Part shown: positions 26,139 through 34,785 of the stretch, in pieces
Layout: every line of letters begins with the position of its first letter
Numbering within the stretch: position 1 is the stretch's first letter
NCBI RefSeq assembly: GCF_018129965.1
Contig: NZ_JAFCKW010000008.1
Coordinates: 157,557 to 221,556, forward strand
DNA: 64,000 nt
Source of the DNA: Bradyrhizobium diazoefficiens
GTDB taxonomy: Bacteria > Pseudomonadota > Alphaproteobacteria > Rhizobiales > Xanthobacteraceae
Reading direction: 5' to 3'
Translations under genes and position numbers: made by a program
The notes under the pieces: generated by a model
Databases searched by the model: none
What the model was told of the DNA's origin: nothing
What the model saw: only the letters and a program-made list of their open reading frames with translations

Positions 26139-26564
26139 ATGACGACAAAGGCCGCCGCAAGGCTGAAATCAGACGGCTGGACCATCCTGGAAACCACCGG
26201 CTTCCTGCATCTGATCGGCCCGTTGTGGGAGCGCAAGTTCGACGGCCGCTACGAATTCGCTCTCGCCACCGAAGACAAGCACCACAACCGCCGCGGCATG
26301 GTCCAGGGCGGCGTGATGATGACCTTTGCCGACCGCACCTGCGGCATGGCCGCCCGCTATGCCTCGGGCAAGGACTATCTGGCGACGGTGCAGCTCGACA
26401 CCCATTTCGTCGAGGCCGGCAAGATCGGCGACATCCTGATCTCCCGCCCCCGCGTGGTGCGCACCACGCGCAGCCTGATCTTCATGAGCACCGAGCTCAG
26501 CGTGGACGATCGCTGCGTGGTGATGGCCAATGGCGTGTTCAAGATCTTGAAGGGGCCGGAATAG
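26139..26564 (+). CDS. PaaI-type hotdog-fold thioesterase
   Basis: A 141-residue acyl-CoA thioesterase of the hotdog fold. The core motif is HNRRGMVQGGVMMTFADRTCG (HxxxGxxxGG...AD), where the Asp in FAD and the HN loop are catalytic candidates; it is followed by VQLDTHFVEAGKIGD. The start is uncertain: the frame is open further upstream and ATGs at 26094 and 26127 exist, but 26139 has an AAGG at acceptable spacing and suits the family. It is divergent from the Nudix gene. An acyl-CoA substrate is inferred from family. Confidence 0.78.
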   Translation: MTTKAAARLKSDGWTILETTGFLHLIGPLWERKFDGRYEFALATEDKHHNRRGMVQGGVMMTFADRTCGMAARYASGKDYLATVQLDTHFVEAGKIGDILISRPRVVRTTRSLIFMSTELSVDDRCVVMANGVFKILKGPE

Positions 26565-26579
26565 GCTCCAGACCCACCG

Positions 26580-26704
26580 CTGTCATTCGCCGCGCAGGCG
26601 AGGAATCCAGTGCGCCGCGGCCGCTCCGTATCACTTCTCTGTCTCTGGGATACTGGATCGCCCGCCCCCGTGCGCAAGAGCGCACAAGGCGGGCGATGAT
26701 ACCG
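26580..26704. repeat. intergenic repeat element
   Basis: A segment beginning CTGTCATTCGCCGCGCAGGC and containing GGAATCCAGT opposed by ATACTGGATC, then CGCCCGCC opposed by GGCGGGCG. It separates the thioesterase from the aldo/keto reductase and looks like the other dispersed inverted elements. No gene is seen in it. Confidence 0.5.
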
Positions 26705-26788
26705 AAGATGGGGCATGAGCGCGACTTCAATCCCGTCATTGCGAGCAGCAGCTGGCTATGCTCCTCTCCATCGAAATGAGGACCTACC

Positions 26789-27799
26789 ATGCAATACCGC
26801 CAGCTCGGCCGAAGCGGCCTGAAAGTGTCGCCGATCTGTCTGGGGACCATGATGTTCAGCGGGCCGACCGATGAGGCCGCATCGAAACGGATCATCGGCA
26901 AGGCACACGAGGCCGGCATCAATTTCATCGACACCGCGGACGCCTATTCGAAGGGCGCATCCGAAGAGGTCGTGGGGCGTGCGATCGCCGGCAACCGTCA
27001 CGCCTGGGTGCTCGCGACAAAGCTCGCCAATCCCATGGGCAACGATCCCAACCGGGTCGGACTGTCACGGCGCTGGGTGCTGCAGGCCGCCGATGAAAGC
27101 CTGAAGCGGCTCGGCACCGACCACATCGATATCTATTATCTTCACAAGGAAGACCACGCGACCCCGCTGGAAGAGACCGTGCGCGCGATGGGCGACCTGA
27201 TCCGGTCAGGCAAGGTGCGCTATTTCGACGTCTCCAATTACCGCGCCTGGCGCGTCGCCGAGATCTGCAACATCTGCGACCGGCTCGGCATCGACCGGCC
27301 CGCGGTGAGCCAGCCTTACTACAACGCCATGAACCGGATGCCCGAGGTCGAGCATTTTCCGGCCTGCTCCTATTACGGCCTCGGCATCGTGCCCTACAGC
27401 CCGCTGGCGCGCGGCGTGCTCACCGGCAAATACAAACCGGACGCGGTGCCCGACAAGGAGACGCGCGCGGGCCGCAACGACACCCGCATGATGCAGACCG
27501 AATGGCGGCCGGAATCGCTTCAGCTCGCGCAGGAGATCAAGTGCCATGCCGAGGCGAAAGGCATCACCGCCGGCCAGTTCGCGGTCGCCTGGGTGCTGAA
27601 CTCCGCCTTCGTCTCGTCGATCGTGGCGGGCCCCCGCACCGAGGAGCAATGGGACGGCTATATCAACGCGCTCGACTATCGCATCACTGCGGATGACGAG
27701 GCCCTGATCGACCGGCTGGTCGTTCCCGGCCATCCCTCGACGCCCGGCTACAACGACCCCGCCTACCCGATCGAGGGCCGCCGCGCGCGGACGGCATGA
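26789..27799 (+). CDS. aldo/keto reductase
   Basis: A 336-residue NADPH-dependent oxidoreductase of the AKR barrel family. The N-terminal MQYRQLGRSGLKVSPICLGTM is typical. The catalytic tetrad can be placed: Asp in FIDTADAYSKG with the Tyr four residues on, Lys in LATKLA, and His in IYYLHKED. The cofactor segment near the C-terminus reads SSIVAGPRTEEQW. It resembles general aldehyde reductases of this type and the substrate is unknown. The TPR-type gene follows 13 bases after its stop, so the pair is probably cotranscribed. Confidence 0.87.
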   Translation: MQYRQLGRSGLKVSPICLGTMMFSGPTDEAASKRIIGKAHEAGINFIDTADAYSKGASEEVVGRAIAGNRHAWVLATKLANPMGNDPNRVGLSRRWVLQAADESLKRLGTDHIDIYYLHKEDHATPLEETVRAMGDLIRSGKVRYFDVSNYRAWRVAEICNICDRLGIDRPAVSQPYYNAMNRMPEVEHFPACSYYGLGIVPYSPLARGVLTGKYKPDAVPDKETRAGRNDTRMMQTEWRPESLQLAQEIKCHAEAKGITAGQFAVAWVLNSAFVSSIVAGPRTEEQWDGYINALDYRITADDEALIDRLVVPGHPSTPGYNDPAYPIEGRRARTA

Positions 27800-27812
27800 G
27801 ACGGTGACGCCA

Positions 27813-29126
27813 ATGACGCAGGAAGACCGCTACGGACTGCCGCTCTCCACCTCGTCGCACGAGGCTGCATCGGCCTATCGCGAGGGCGTCGATCTCATGC
27901 TCTCGGGGTGGACCGGCACGGGGGAGACGCTGGAGCGTGCCATTGCGGCCGATCCGGATTTCGCGCTGCCTCAGATCGCCCGTGCCCGCCTGCATGCGTT
28001 CTACCAGCAGGGCGATCTTGCGCGGAAGAAGGCGGCGGTCGCACGCGACCTCGTCGCCAGACGCGGCACGGAGCGTGAGCGCTCGCATGTCGAGACACTG
28101 GCGCTCGCGATCGAAGGACGGCTGCCGGAGGCGATCGCGGCGATGCTGAAGCACATCGACGCATGGCCGCGCGATGCCGTGGTGCTGTCGCTGCCGCTCG
28201 GCGCGTTCGGCCTGTTCGCCTTCTCCGGCATGGCCGATCACGACCGCGCGCGCCACGAGCTGTGCGAGAGCGTCGTACAACACTATGGCGAGGACTGGTG
28301 GTTCCTCACCATGTCCGGCTGGGCGATGACCGAGAATGGCGACGTCGCGCGCGGCCGCGCCGTCACCGAACGCGGTTTTGATCTGCGCAGGGCGAACGCC
28401 CACGCCGCGCACGCGGTGCTGCACGCGATGTTCGAGGACGGCTCGATCGAGGCGGCGGATCGGCTCGTCGATGAATGGATTCCGACTTACGACCGCGCCG
28501 GTATCCTGCACGGCCATATCCGCTGGCACCAGGCGCTCGGCGCGCTCGAGCATAGCGATGCCGCGCGGGCGCTGGCGATCTATGCCGACGTGCTCCAGCC
28601 AAAGGCGACGCAGGCGCCGCCACTCAACGTCATCACCGATGGTGCCTCGCTGCTCTGGCGTTTGGCGACATATGGCCACACCGTGCCGAAGCCGCTCTGG
28701 CTTGAGGCCGACGCCGCCGCGCAAAAACTGTTTCCGAAGTCGGGGCTGCCCTTCGCCGACGTTCATATGGCGCTGTTCGCCGCGGCCACGCAAAATCGCG
28801 AGGCGCTTGCCGCGCGCCTTGCCGTGATCGAGCAGCGGCTCGCTGACGGAAAGCTGCCGGCCGGCCCCGTGGTGCCTGCGATCTGTCGCGCGCTCGCCGC
28901 CTTTGCCGACGAGGACTACGCGGCGTGCGTGCAGACTCTGACGCCTGTGCTCGCCGAGGTCGCACGCATCGGCGGTAGCCATGCCCAGCGCGAATTGATC
29001 GAGGATACCTTTATCGTCGCCCTGATGCGCAGCGGAGAGCTGCCGCGCGCCCGCGCGCTGCTGGATGCCCGACTGCACCGCCGGCCCTCGCTGCGCGATA
29101 CGCGCTGGCAGGCGGCGATGAGCTAG
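27813..29126 (+). CDS. tetratricopeptide-like repeat protein, unknown function
   Basis: A 437-residue, almost entirely helical soluble protein with no signal peptide. TPR-like units recur through it, for example LERAIAADPDFALPQIARAR, AMTENGDVARGRAVTERGF and GHIRWHQALGALEHSDAARA. It fits the family of TPR proteins of about 430-450 residues often found in rhizobia next to oxidoreductases. The ATG at 27813 is preferred to the GTG at 27804. Role unknown; it may be a scaffold. Confidence 0.7.
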   Translation: MTQEDRYGLPLSTSSHEAASAYREGVDLMLSGWTGTGETLERAIAADPDFALPQIARARLHAFYQQGDLARKKAAVARDLVARRGTERERSHVETLALAIEGRLPEAIAAMLKHIDAWPRDAVVLSLPLGAFGLFAFSGMADHDRARHELCESVVQHYGEDWWFLTMSGWAMTENGDVARGRAVTERGFDLRRANAHAAHAVLHAMFEDGSIEAADRLVDEWIPTYDRAGILHGHIRWHQALGALEHSDAARALAIYADVLQPKATQAPPLNVITDGASLLWRLATYGHTVPKPLWLEADAAAQKLFPKSGLPFADVHMALFAAATQNREALAARLAVIEQRLADGKLPAGPVVPAICRALAAFADEDYAACVQTLTPVLAEVARIGGSHAQRELIEDTFIVALMRSGELPRARALLDARLHRRPSLRDTRWQAAMS

Positions 29127-29312
29127 CTCTGCCACGAAAAAAACACGGGTCTGGCCGCAAGTGCCTGCTACGACGCAGGCGATCGGGGGCGAATCGCCAA
29201 GGGGTGGGGTGGTGGTAGTCCAGTCTGGTTTCGCAGCACGAACGGAATCGCAACCAATTTGCGGCTGGATGGGCACAGGGCGGAACTTTCCCGCTTTCGT
29301 GTCCCCTGGCAC

Positions 29313-29903
29313 ATGAGCCTGACGATGCGCCTCCGAAGGCAGGTCCTCGCCGCGAGCCTCATGGCGCTCGCAAGCCCTTGTCTTGCCGAATCGTCCGCGC
29401 CGCTTCCGGTCAACAATCCGCCGGTACTGCAGAATTCCTTCATCGACCTGCTGGCGCTGATGTCTGGCCACTGCAAGACGCTGAAGGTCGCGGGACGCAG
29501 CTTCGCCTGCAAGACGGTGGCATACGCCCATGGTGACAAGGGCCGGGTCAATTTCGCGGTCGCGGTCGACGATCCCGGCGATGCGAACCACGTCATCTCG
29601 TTTTCCGGCGAGAACGGCAAGCGCGCCGACGACAATTCCTACGAGCTGCCGATCGACCGCATGCTGCTGAACTCCAAGAACCGGCCGAAGGTCGACGGCC
29701 TGCCGGTGCCGGCCGAGCAGGCCTCCACTGGCCTCTGCCGTCAGACCGGCAATTTCGCCGCCAAGAAGGTGACTGACGTCACCTGCTCGGCGACCGACAG
29801 CGAGGGCCGCAGCTACGAGCTGCTGTTCATCTCCGACGGCACACCGGTGAGCGTTCGCCGCATCCGGCAGTCGTCGCCGTCGATCCAGGATCCGTTCAAG
29901 TAG
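29313..29903 (+). CDS. exported protein, unknown function
   Basis: A 196-residue protein with a signal peptide (MRLRRQVLAASLMALASPCLA; start at the ATG 29313 or 29325). The mature part has four cysteines arranged in two contexts (GHCKTLKVAGRSFACKTVAY and TGLCRQTGNFAAKK / DVTCSATDSEG), suggesting two disulfides, and beta-rich sequence ending SIQDPFK. No family is recognised. It is convergent with the oleate hydratase gene, ten bases away. Confidence 0.62.
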   Translation: MSLTMRLRRQVLAASLMALASPCLAESSAPLPVNNPPVLQNSFIDLLALMSGHCKTLKVAGRSFACKTVAYAHGDKGRVNFAVAVDDPGDANHVISFSGENGKRADDNSYELPIDRMLLNSKNRPKVDGLPVPAEQASTGLCRQTGNFAAKKVTDVTCSATDSEGRSYELLFISDGTPVSVRRIRQSSPSIQDPFK

Positions 29904-29912
29904 CAGTGTGCA

Positions 29913-31472
29913 TCACGCGAACGCCTTCTCCAGGGTGGCGAAGATCACCGACAGCGATTTGTCGTGGCGGGTCACCGGCGGCACTTTCCGATCGACCTTC
30001 ATCAGCTGATAGACCGCCGTCTGTGCCGCGCGCACCGAATATTCGACCGTGAACACCACATCCTCGGGGATCTCGACGAACTGGCTGACGAAGGCGAGGT
30101 TCACCGAGTTCTTCGGCACCGGCAGCGGCCGGTCGGTTACGCTGCGCGGCATGAACATGCTGGTGATATAGGGCATGCGGCAGGGGATGCAGACCGCGTT
30201 ATCGAACACGCTAGGGTCGAAGTTCAAGTGCCCGCACAGCTCCTTCAGGATATCCGCACCGCCGCATTCGGACATCGGCTTGGCGACGAAATTGCCGACT
30301 CGGTCCGGATGCAGCGCATAGCCCCAGAACACCTGCACGTCCTTCGGCTGGCCGGCGAAATGCGGCTGGTGATAGAGCACGACCGACAGCAGCCAGTTGG
30401 AATCCTTGAAGGTCACGAGGCCGCCGGTGCCGGCCCTGTTGCCGGAAAACGCTTCCATCGCATCGAAGAAGCGGGTGTCGCGGCAGGTGACGGTGAAGGA
30501 CTGCCACCAGGATTCGGGGATCGAGCTGTTGAACGCGGACGGATTGCCAAACTTCGGGCGGCCCTTCGCGATGCTCTCCCACAGCGCCCAGCCCTGGCTG
30601 TCGGCCTTGGTCAGATGCGGAGCCGGCTCGGTCATGGTCCCGAGGCTCGAGGCATCCGTCATCGAGCCGTTCTGGAAGAACACGAGGTCGCCGTCCTCGA
30701 GGCGGACATTGGCGATGCGGCTGTCGCGGTCGAGCACGAGATTACGCACGCGGATGCGGCCGTTGTCGTCTTCGAGCGCCATGTCGGTGACGCGGGTGCC
30801 GCGGACGAACTGAACGCCTTGCCGCTTCAGCCAGTCATCGAGCGGCCGCACGATCGAATCGTACTGGTTGTAGACGGTGCGCTTGACGCCGGCGAGCGTC
30901 TCGATGCGCGGGAATTCGCTCATAAAGCGATGCAAATAGCGCTTCAGCTCGACCGCGCTATGCCAGGGCTGGAACGCAAAGGTGGTCTGCCACATGTACC
31001 AGAAGTTCGACTCGAAGAATCCGGACGACAGCCAGTCGGTGATACGGCTGTTGCCGAGCGTCTCCTCCGATGACTCCGTGAGCCGCAGCAGCTCGAGCCG
31101 GTCGCGCGCCGAAAAACCCATATGCGAGACGTCGACCTTGAAGCGGTTGCGGTCGACCAGCCGCGCGCGCGAATGCGCCGGATTCTCCACGTTGAACGCG
31201 ACGGTCTCGTCGCGCACGCTGAGGCCGGGACGTTCGAGCGAGGGAATGTCCGACAGCAGGTCCCAGGTGCACTCGTAATGATCGGTGGTGAGCATGCGCC
31301 CGCCACGCAGCGAGTAGGCGCCGTTGGCGAGCTGCGCGCCATCGAGGCTACCACCGACGAGCGGTTGCGCCTCGTAGATCACGATGTCGCGACCTGGCAC
31401 CCGTGCATCGCGGATCAGGAACGCCGCGCCCGCAAGCGATCCGATGCCACCACCGATGAAATACGCCTTCAT
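29913..31472 (-). CDS. ohyA: oleate hydratase (myosin-cross-reactive-antigen family)
   Basis: A 519-residue FAD enzyme that adds water to the cis-9 double bond of oleic acid to form 10-hydroxystearate. The N-terminal Rossmann motif is YFIGGGIGSLAGAAFLIRD, followed by EAQPLVGGSLDG. The signature segments of the family are visible: RGGRMLTTDHYECTWDLL with the catalytic Glu/Tyr region, YMWQTTFAFQPWHSAVELKRY, and QFVEIPEDVVFTVEYSVR near the C-terminus. Length is slightly below the 560-650 of Gram-positive members. Next upstream is an acyl-CoA ligase on the same strand, consistent with fatty-acid handling or detoxification. Confidence 0.93.
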   Translation of the reverse strand: MKAYFIGGGIGSLAGAAFLIRDARVPGRDIVIYEAQPLVGGSLDGAQLANGAYSLRGGRMLTTDHYECTWDLLSDIPSLERPGLSVRDETVAFNVENPAHSRARLVDRNRFKVDVSHMGFSARDRLELLRLTESSEETLGNSRITDWLSSGFFESNFWYMWQTTFAFQPWHSAVELKRYLHRFMSEFPRIETLAGVKRTVYNQYDSIVRPLDDWLKRQGVQFVRGTRVTDMALEDDNGRIRVRNLVLDRDSRIANVRLEDGDLVFFQNGSMTDASSLGTMTEPAPHLTKADSQGWALWESIAKGRPKFGNPSAFNSSIPESWWQSFTVTCRDTRFFDAMEAFSGNRAGTGGLVTFKDSNWLLSVVLYHQPHFAGQPKDVQVFWGYALHPDRVGNFVAKPMSECGGADILKELCGHLNFDPSVFDNAVCIPCRMPYITSMFMPRSVTDRPLPVPKNSVNLAFVSQFVEIPEDVVFTVEYSVRAAQTAVYQLMKVDRKVPPVTRHDKSLSVIFATLEKAFA

Positions 31473-31566
31473 GACTTGCCTCGATTGCAGTTCGAATTTT
31501 CGAGGCGAGATTGCATGCGGGGTTACGGTTATGATTGCGCTGGATCAATCGCGGGGGAAGCAGCGT

Positions 31567-33402
31567 TCAAGAGGACGTGAGCGGCTTCCTGGCGTAAATT
31601 GCCGCGATCTCGTCTGCGAAGCGGTGTTCGAGCGCGGCGCGCTTGTTCTTGAGGGTCGGCGTGAGCAGGCCCGCCGCGATGGTCCAGGGATCGAGCGTCC
31701 ACCACACCGCGCGCGGCGTCGCGTAGGATGGATAGGCCTTCACCGCGGTCGCGATCCGCGCCAGCAGAGCTGCGCGCTCCGATGCATCGCCCTGCTTGCC
31801 GCTCGCCTCGAGCCTTTCCTTCTCCTGCGCCCAGGCCTTGGCGTTGAGTACGACGAGCGCGGTGAGAAACGGTCGCTGCTCGCCGACAACCAGCGCCTGT
31901 TCGAACAGCGGATCGGCAAGGATCGCGGTCTCGAGATCGACCGGCGCGATCTTCTCGCCGGTTGAGGTGACGAGGATGTCCTTGATGCGGCCGGTGATGG
32001 TGATGCGCGCGTTATCGATGCGGGCCTGGTCGCCGGTGTGCAGCCAGCCATCGGCGTCCTTGACGCGGCGCGTCTCCTCCGGTTTGTTCCAATAACCCAG
32101 CATCACGCTGCGACCGCGCACCTGAAGTTCGTCGTTGTCACCGAGCCTGACCTCGACACCTTCGAGCACATGGCCGACCGAGTGCGGATCGTTGTCCTCG
32201 ACGGTGTTGACGGAGACCACCGGCGAGGTCTCGGTCATTCCGTAGCCCTGGAGAACGTCGAGCCCGAGCGACAGGAACAGGCGGATGACGGGTTCGGCGA
32301 TCGGCGCGCCGCCGGAGACCGCGACCTTCAAGCGGCCGCCAAGCTGCGCCAGCACCTTGTCGGCCACGAGCCGTTTGAGCAGCGGCCAGGCTAGCCGGTC
32401 GCGCAGCGACAGAGCGCCGTGTCGCTGCCGCGCGTCGAACCGACGGCCGCCCACGGCGAGCGTGAGATCGAGCAACGCGCGCTCGACCGTTCCGGCCGAA
32501 GCGCGATGCTGCATGATCAGCGCGTGGATGCGCTCGTAAATCCGCGGCACCGAGATCAGCACCGTGGGCCGCACGTGCTTCAGATCCTCGGACAACAACG
32601 GCACCGAACGCGCATGGGCGACGCAGGCGCCGGCCGCGATCGGATAGTAATAGCCTCCGGTGCGCTCGAACGTGTGCGAGAGCGGCAGGAACGACAGAAA
32701 GACGTCCCCCGGCGACGCCGCGATACGATGCGCGATCGCCTTCACATTGGCGATGACGTTGTCATGCGACAGCATCACGCCTTTTGGCCGTCCAGTCGTA
32801 CCCGATGTGTAGACGATGGCGGCGAGATCGTCCGGCTTCACCGCGACATCGGGCAGCGGTCCCGTCGCGCCCGGCGCGGACGCGAGCCATTGGTCGAGCG
32901 CGACGATGCGTGGATCGGCTGACGCAGGTCCTGTTACATCCGCACAGACGATGCGCCTGAGACGGTCGAACTGCTGGCCGGTGGCCAGGATCGCCTGCCA
33001 GCGTGCATGCGAATCCACGAACAGCAGCAGCGAGCCGGAATCGGCCAGGATGTAGGCGATGCTGTCGGGGTTGTCGACCGCATGCATCGGCACCGGCACC
33101 AAGCTGCGCGACAGCGCCGCCTGATCCATCGCGACATGCGGGATGCCGTTCGGCATCAGGATCGCCACGCGCTCGCCCGGCGCAAAACCCTCCGCGGCCA
33201 GCGCCCGCCGCCACAGCTCGAATTCCGCGTCGATCTCGTGCCAGGACTGGGCGACCCAGCGCCGCGCCTCCGCGTCGAAATGGCGATAGGCCTCAGCCGC
33301 CGGCGTCGTCCGGACGCGCCAGCGCAGCAGCTCCGGCAGGGTCGTCACATCGTCGAGCATCTGCGGCTGACTGATCGGCGGTTGACTGAGTGGCCCCGGC
33401 AT
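31567..33402 (-). CDS. long-chain acyl-CoA synthetase (AMP-binding, FAA1-like)
   Basis: A 611-residue adenylate-forming ligase. The phosphate loop YTSGTTGRPKGVMLSH is at about 178-193, QGYGMTETSPVVSVN near 362, and the hinge TGDQARIDNARITITGRIKD near 425. The layout (LSFLPLSHTFERTGGYYYP, then SVPRIYERIH) is that of the large FAA1-type fatty acyl-CoA synthetases, membrane-associated in many bacteria. The ATG at 33402 is preceded by AAAGGA. It lies 94 bases upstream of ohyA and may be coexpressed, activating fatty acids for degradation. Confidence 0.88.
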   Translation of the reverse strand: MPGPLSQPPISQPQMLDDVTTLPELLRWRVRTTPAAEAYRHFDAEARRWVAQSWHEIDAEFELWRRALAAEGFAPGERVAILMPNGIPHVAMDQAALSRSLVPVPMHAVDNPDSIAYILADSGSLLLFVDSHARWQAILATGQQFDRLRRIVCADVTGPASADPRIVALDQWLASAPGATGPLPDVAVKPDDLAAIVYTSGTTGRPKGVMLSHDNVIANVKAIAHRIAASPGDVFLSFLPLSHTFERTGGYYYPIAAGACVAHARSVPLLSEDLKHVRPTVLISVPRIYERIHALIMQHRASAGTVERALLDLTLAVGGRRFDARQRHGALSLRDRLAWPLLKRLVADKVLAQLGGRLKVAVSGGAPIAEPVIRLFLSLGLDVLQGYGMTETSPVVSVNTVEDNDPHSVGHVLEGVEVRLGDNDELQVRGRSVMLGYWNKPEETRRVKDADGWLHTGDQARIDNARITITGRIKDILVTSTGEKIAPVDLETAILADPLFEQALVVGEQRPFLTALVVLNAKAWAQEKERLEASGKQGDASERAALLARIATAVKAYPSYATPRAVWWTLDPWTIAAGLLTPTLKNKRAALEHRFADEIAAIYARKPLTSS

Positions 33403-33725
33403 GGCGTCCTTTCGCAAACTGATCGATTCCCCAGCCAATCTGGGGCTTAGACTCTAAGCGAGCCAGCCCTTGTCGCCTTGATCCGCAGCAAGGCCGCCAT
33501 GCCTCGGAGCAACTCATGTGTCCCGGATGCGGCGCGGCACGGAGTGACGCGACGCTGAGCGGGGACCATGTTTCCGAAACTGCGGCTCTCCGGGCCCCGG
33601 CTCTGCAACGCACCGTCGAAGAGACGCAGCGCTGCTTCCGGGCACGAGCGCCGTCGCAAAACGAGGGAAGATTGGCATTGCCTGCTGCCTTCGTCGCCTT
33701 GCATATATCGTGACAAGCGAGAAGC
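33403..33725. other. intergenic region with a short dyad
   Basis: About 320 bases between divergent genes. The dyad CCCCAG (33429-33434) with CTGGGG (33440-33445) lies 27 bases upstream of the acyl-CoA synthetase start and could be an operator. Short frames here lack ribosome-binding sites and recognisable products. Nothing else is seen. Confidence 0.4.
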
Positions 33726-34313
33726 ATGAAAGCTCCGATGCCCAATCCCCTCCCTGCCCTCATCGTCGTCGACATCCAGCGCGCGTTCGACGAGTGGGAG
33801 GCAGCGGGCAAGCGGCGCAACAATCCGGATGCGGTGGCGCGCATCGTCGATCTGCTGGCGGCGTTCAGGGCGCATGGCGCGCCGATCTTCCACATCCGGC
33901 ACGAAGGTACCAGGCCGAACTCGTCGTTCCTGCCGTCGCGATCCGGCTATGCGGTCAAGGACGAGGCGCGCGAGGCCCCCGGTGAGGCGGTGATCGTCAA
34001 ACGCGTCAACAGCGCCTTCATCGGCACCGACCTCGAAAGCCGGCTGCGCACAGGCAACATCAGCACGCTCGTGATCTGCGGCGCCACCACCAATCATTGC
34101 GTGGAGACGACGACCCGCATGGCCGGCAATCTCGGCTTCGACGCTGCGCTCGTGCGCAATGCGACCTGGACCTTCGACCGGATCGGGCCGGATGGCGACA
34201 CCCATTCGGCCGAGGAGATCCACGCGATGACGCTGTCAAATCTCAACGGCGAGTTCGCGCGCATCGTCACCGCCGCCGAGGTGATCGCATCGCTCGAAGC
34301 CATGCGACAATAG
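33726..34313 (+). CDS. isochorismatase-family cysteine hydrolase
   Basis: A 195-residue hydrolase of the isochorismatase-like fold. The catalytic triad is Asp in ALIVVDIQRAF (near residue 16), Lys in VIVKRVNSAF (near 95) and the nucleophilic Cys in TTNHCVETTTRM (near 123). The cis-peptide motif ICGATTNHC is typical. Members hydrolyse amides or enol ethers such as isochorismate, nicotinamide, ureidomalonate or hydroxamates; the substrate here is unknown. The start is ATG 33726, with an alternative at 33738. Confidence 0.87.
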   Translation: MKAPMPNPLPALIVVDIQRAFDEWEAAGKRRNNPDAVARIVDLLAAFRAHGAPIFHIRHEGTRPNSSFLPSRSGYAVKDEAREAPGEAVIVKRVNSAFIGTDLESRLRTGNISTLVICGATTNHCVETTTRMAGNLGFDAALVRNATWTFDRIGPDGDTHSAEEIHAMTLSNLNGEFARIVTAAEVIASLEAMRQ

Positions 34314-34434
34314 ATCGCGCGACGTTCCGTCGTTCACACGATTGGAGCCGATCTGCGTCGTTTCGACGCCCGCATCGATCGGAACGTCAGCCACGCACTT
34401 CCGTTATCATCCGACATTCAACTGGAGTGATGAC

Positions 34435-34752
34435 ATGAAATATCTCTTTGTCGCGATGGCTGTCGGTGCGGTGGCGCTCGCCGGCGCAACATCGGCCAAT
34501 GCGGCCGGCAAGGCCGGCGCGAAGCCAGGCGCGCCGGCCGCCCAATCGACCGACATCAGTGCGCAGCACAGGCACCGTCATCATGGTCACCGCCATCATC
34601 ACTGGCGTCAACATTACGGACATCATCGTCCGCATTACCGCAGCTACGGCTATTACCCGCGGCATCACCGTTATTACGGCGGCGGACCGTACGGCTATTA
34701 CGACGGCGGTCGCCCTGGCGTGACATTCGGCTTCGGCGGCAATCGCTGGTGA
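34435..34752 (+). CDS. exported His/Tyr/Gly-rich small protein
   Basis: A 105-residue protein with a signal peptide (MKYLFVAMAVGAVALAGATSANA). The mature part has a dense histidine stretch (HRHRHHGHRHHHWRQHYGHH) followed by Tyr/Gly-rich repeats ending GVTFGFGGNRW. GGAG precedes the ATG by seven bases. A strong stem-loop terminator follows directly. The His run suggests metal (Ni, Cu or Zn) binding in the periplasm, an inference from composition. I do not recognise a named family. Confidence 0.65.
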   Translation: MKYLFVAMAVGAVALAGATSANAAGKAGAKPGAPAAQSTDISAQHRHRHHGHRHHHWRQHYGHHRPHYRSYGYYPRHHRYYGGGPYGYYDGGRPGVTFGFGGNRW

Positions 34753-34755
34753 AAC

Positions 34756-34783
34756 AAAAGGCCCGCAGCGATGCGGGCCTTTT
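34756..34783. terminator. bidirectional intrinsic terminator
   Basis: AAAAGGCCCGCA (34756-34767) pairs perfectly with TGCGGGCCTTTT (34772-34783) around a four-base loop. The A-run/T-run ends mean it can act on both strands. It lies between the stops of two convergent genes, three bases after the His-rich protein and two before the amine oxidase stop. Confidence 0.88.
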
Positions 34784-34785
34784 CC

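Noticed and set aside
27684..29591. Minus-strand open frame of about 635 codons opposite the aldo/keto reductase and TPR genes
   Set aside because: Antisense shadow; the opposite-strand proteins show clear family motifs.
33516..33713. 65-codon frame with CPGC near its start
   Set aside because: No ribosome-binding site, no second zinc-ligand pair in suitable spacing, and no family resemblance.
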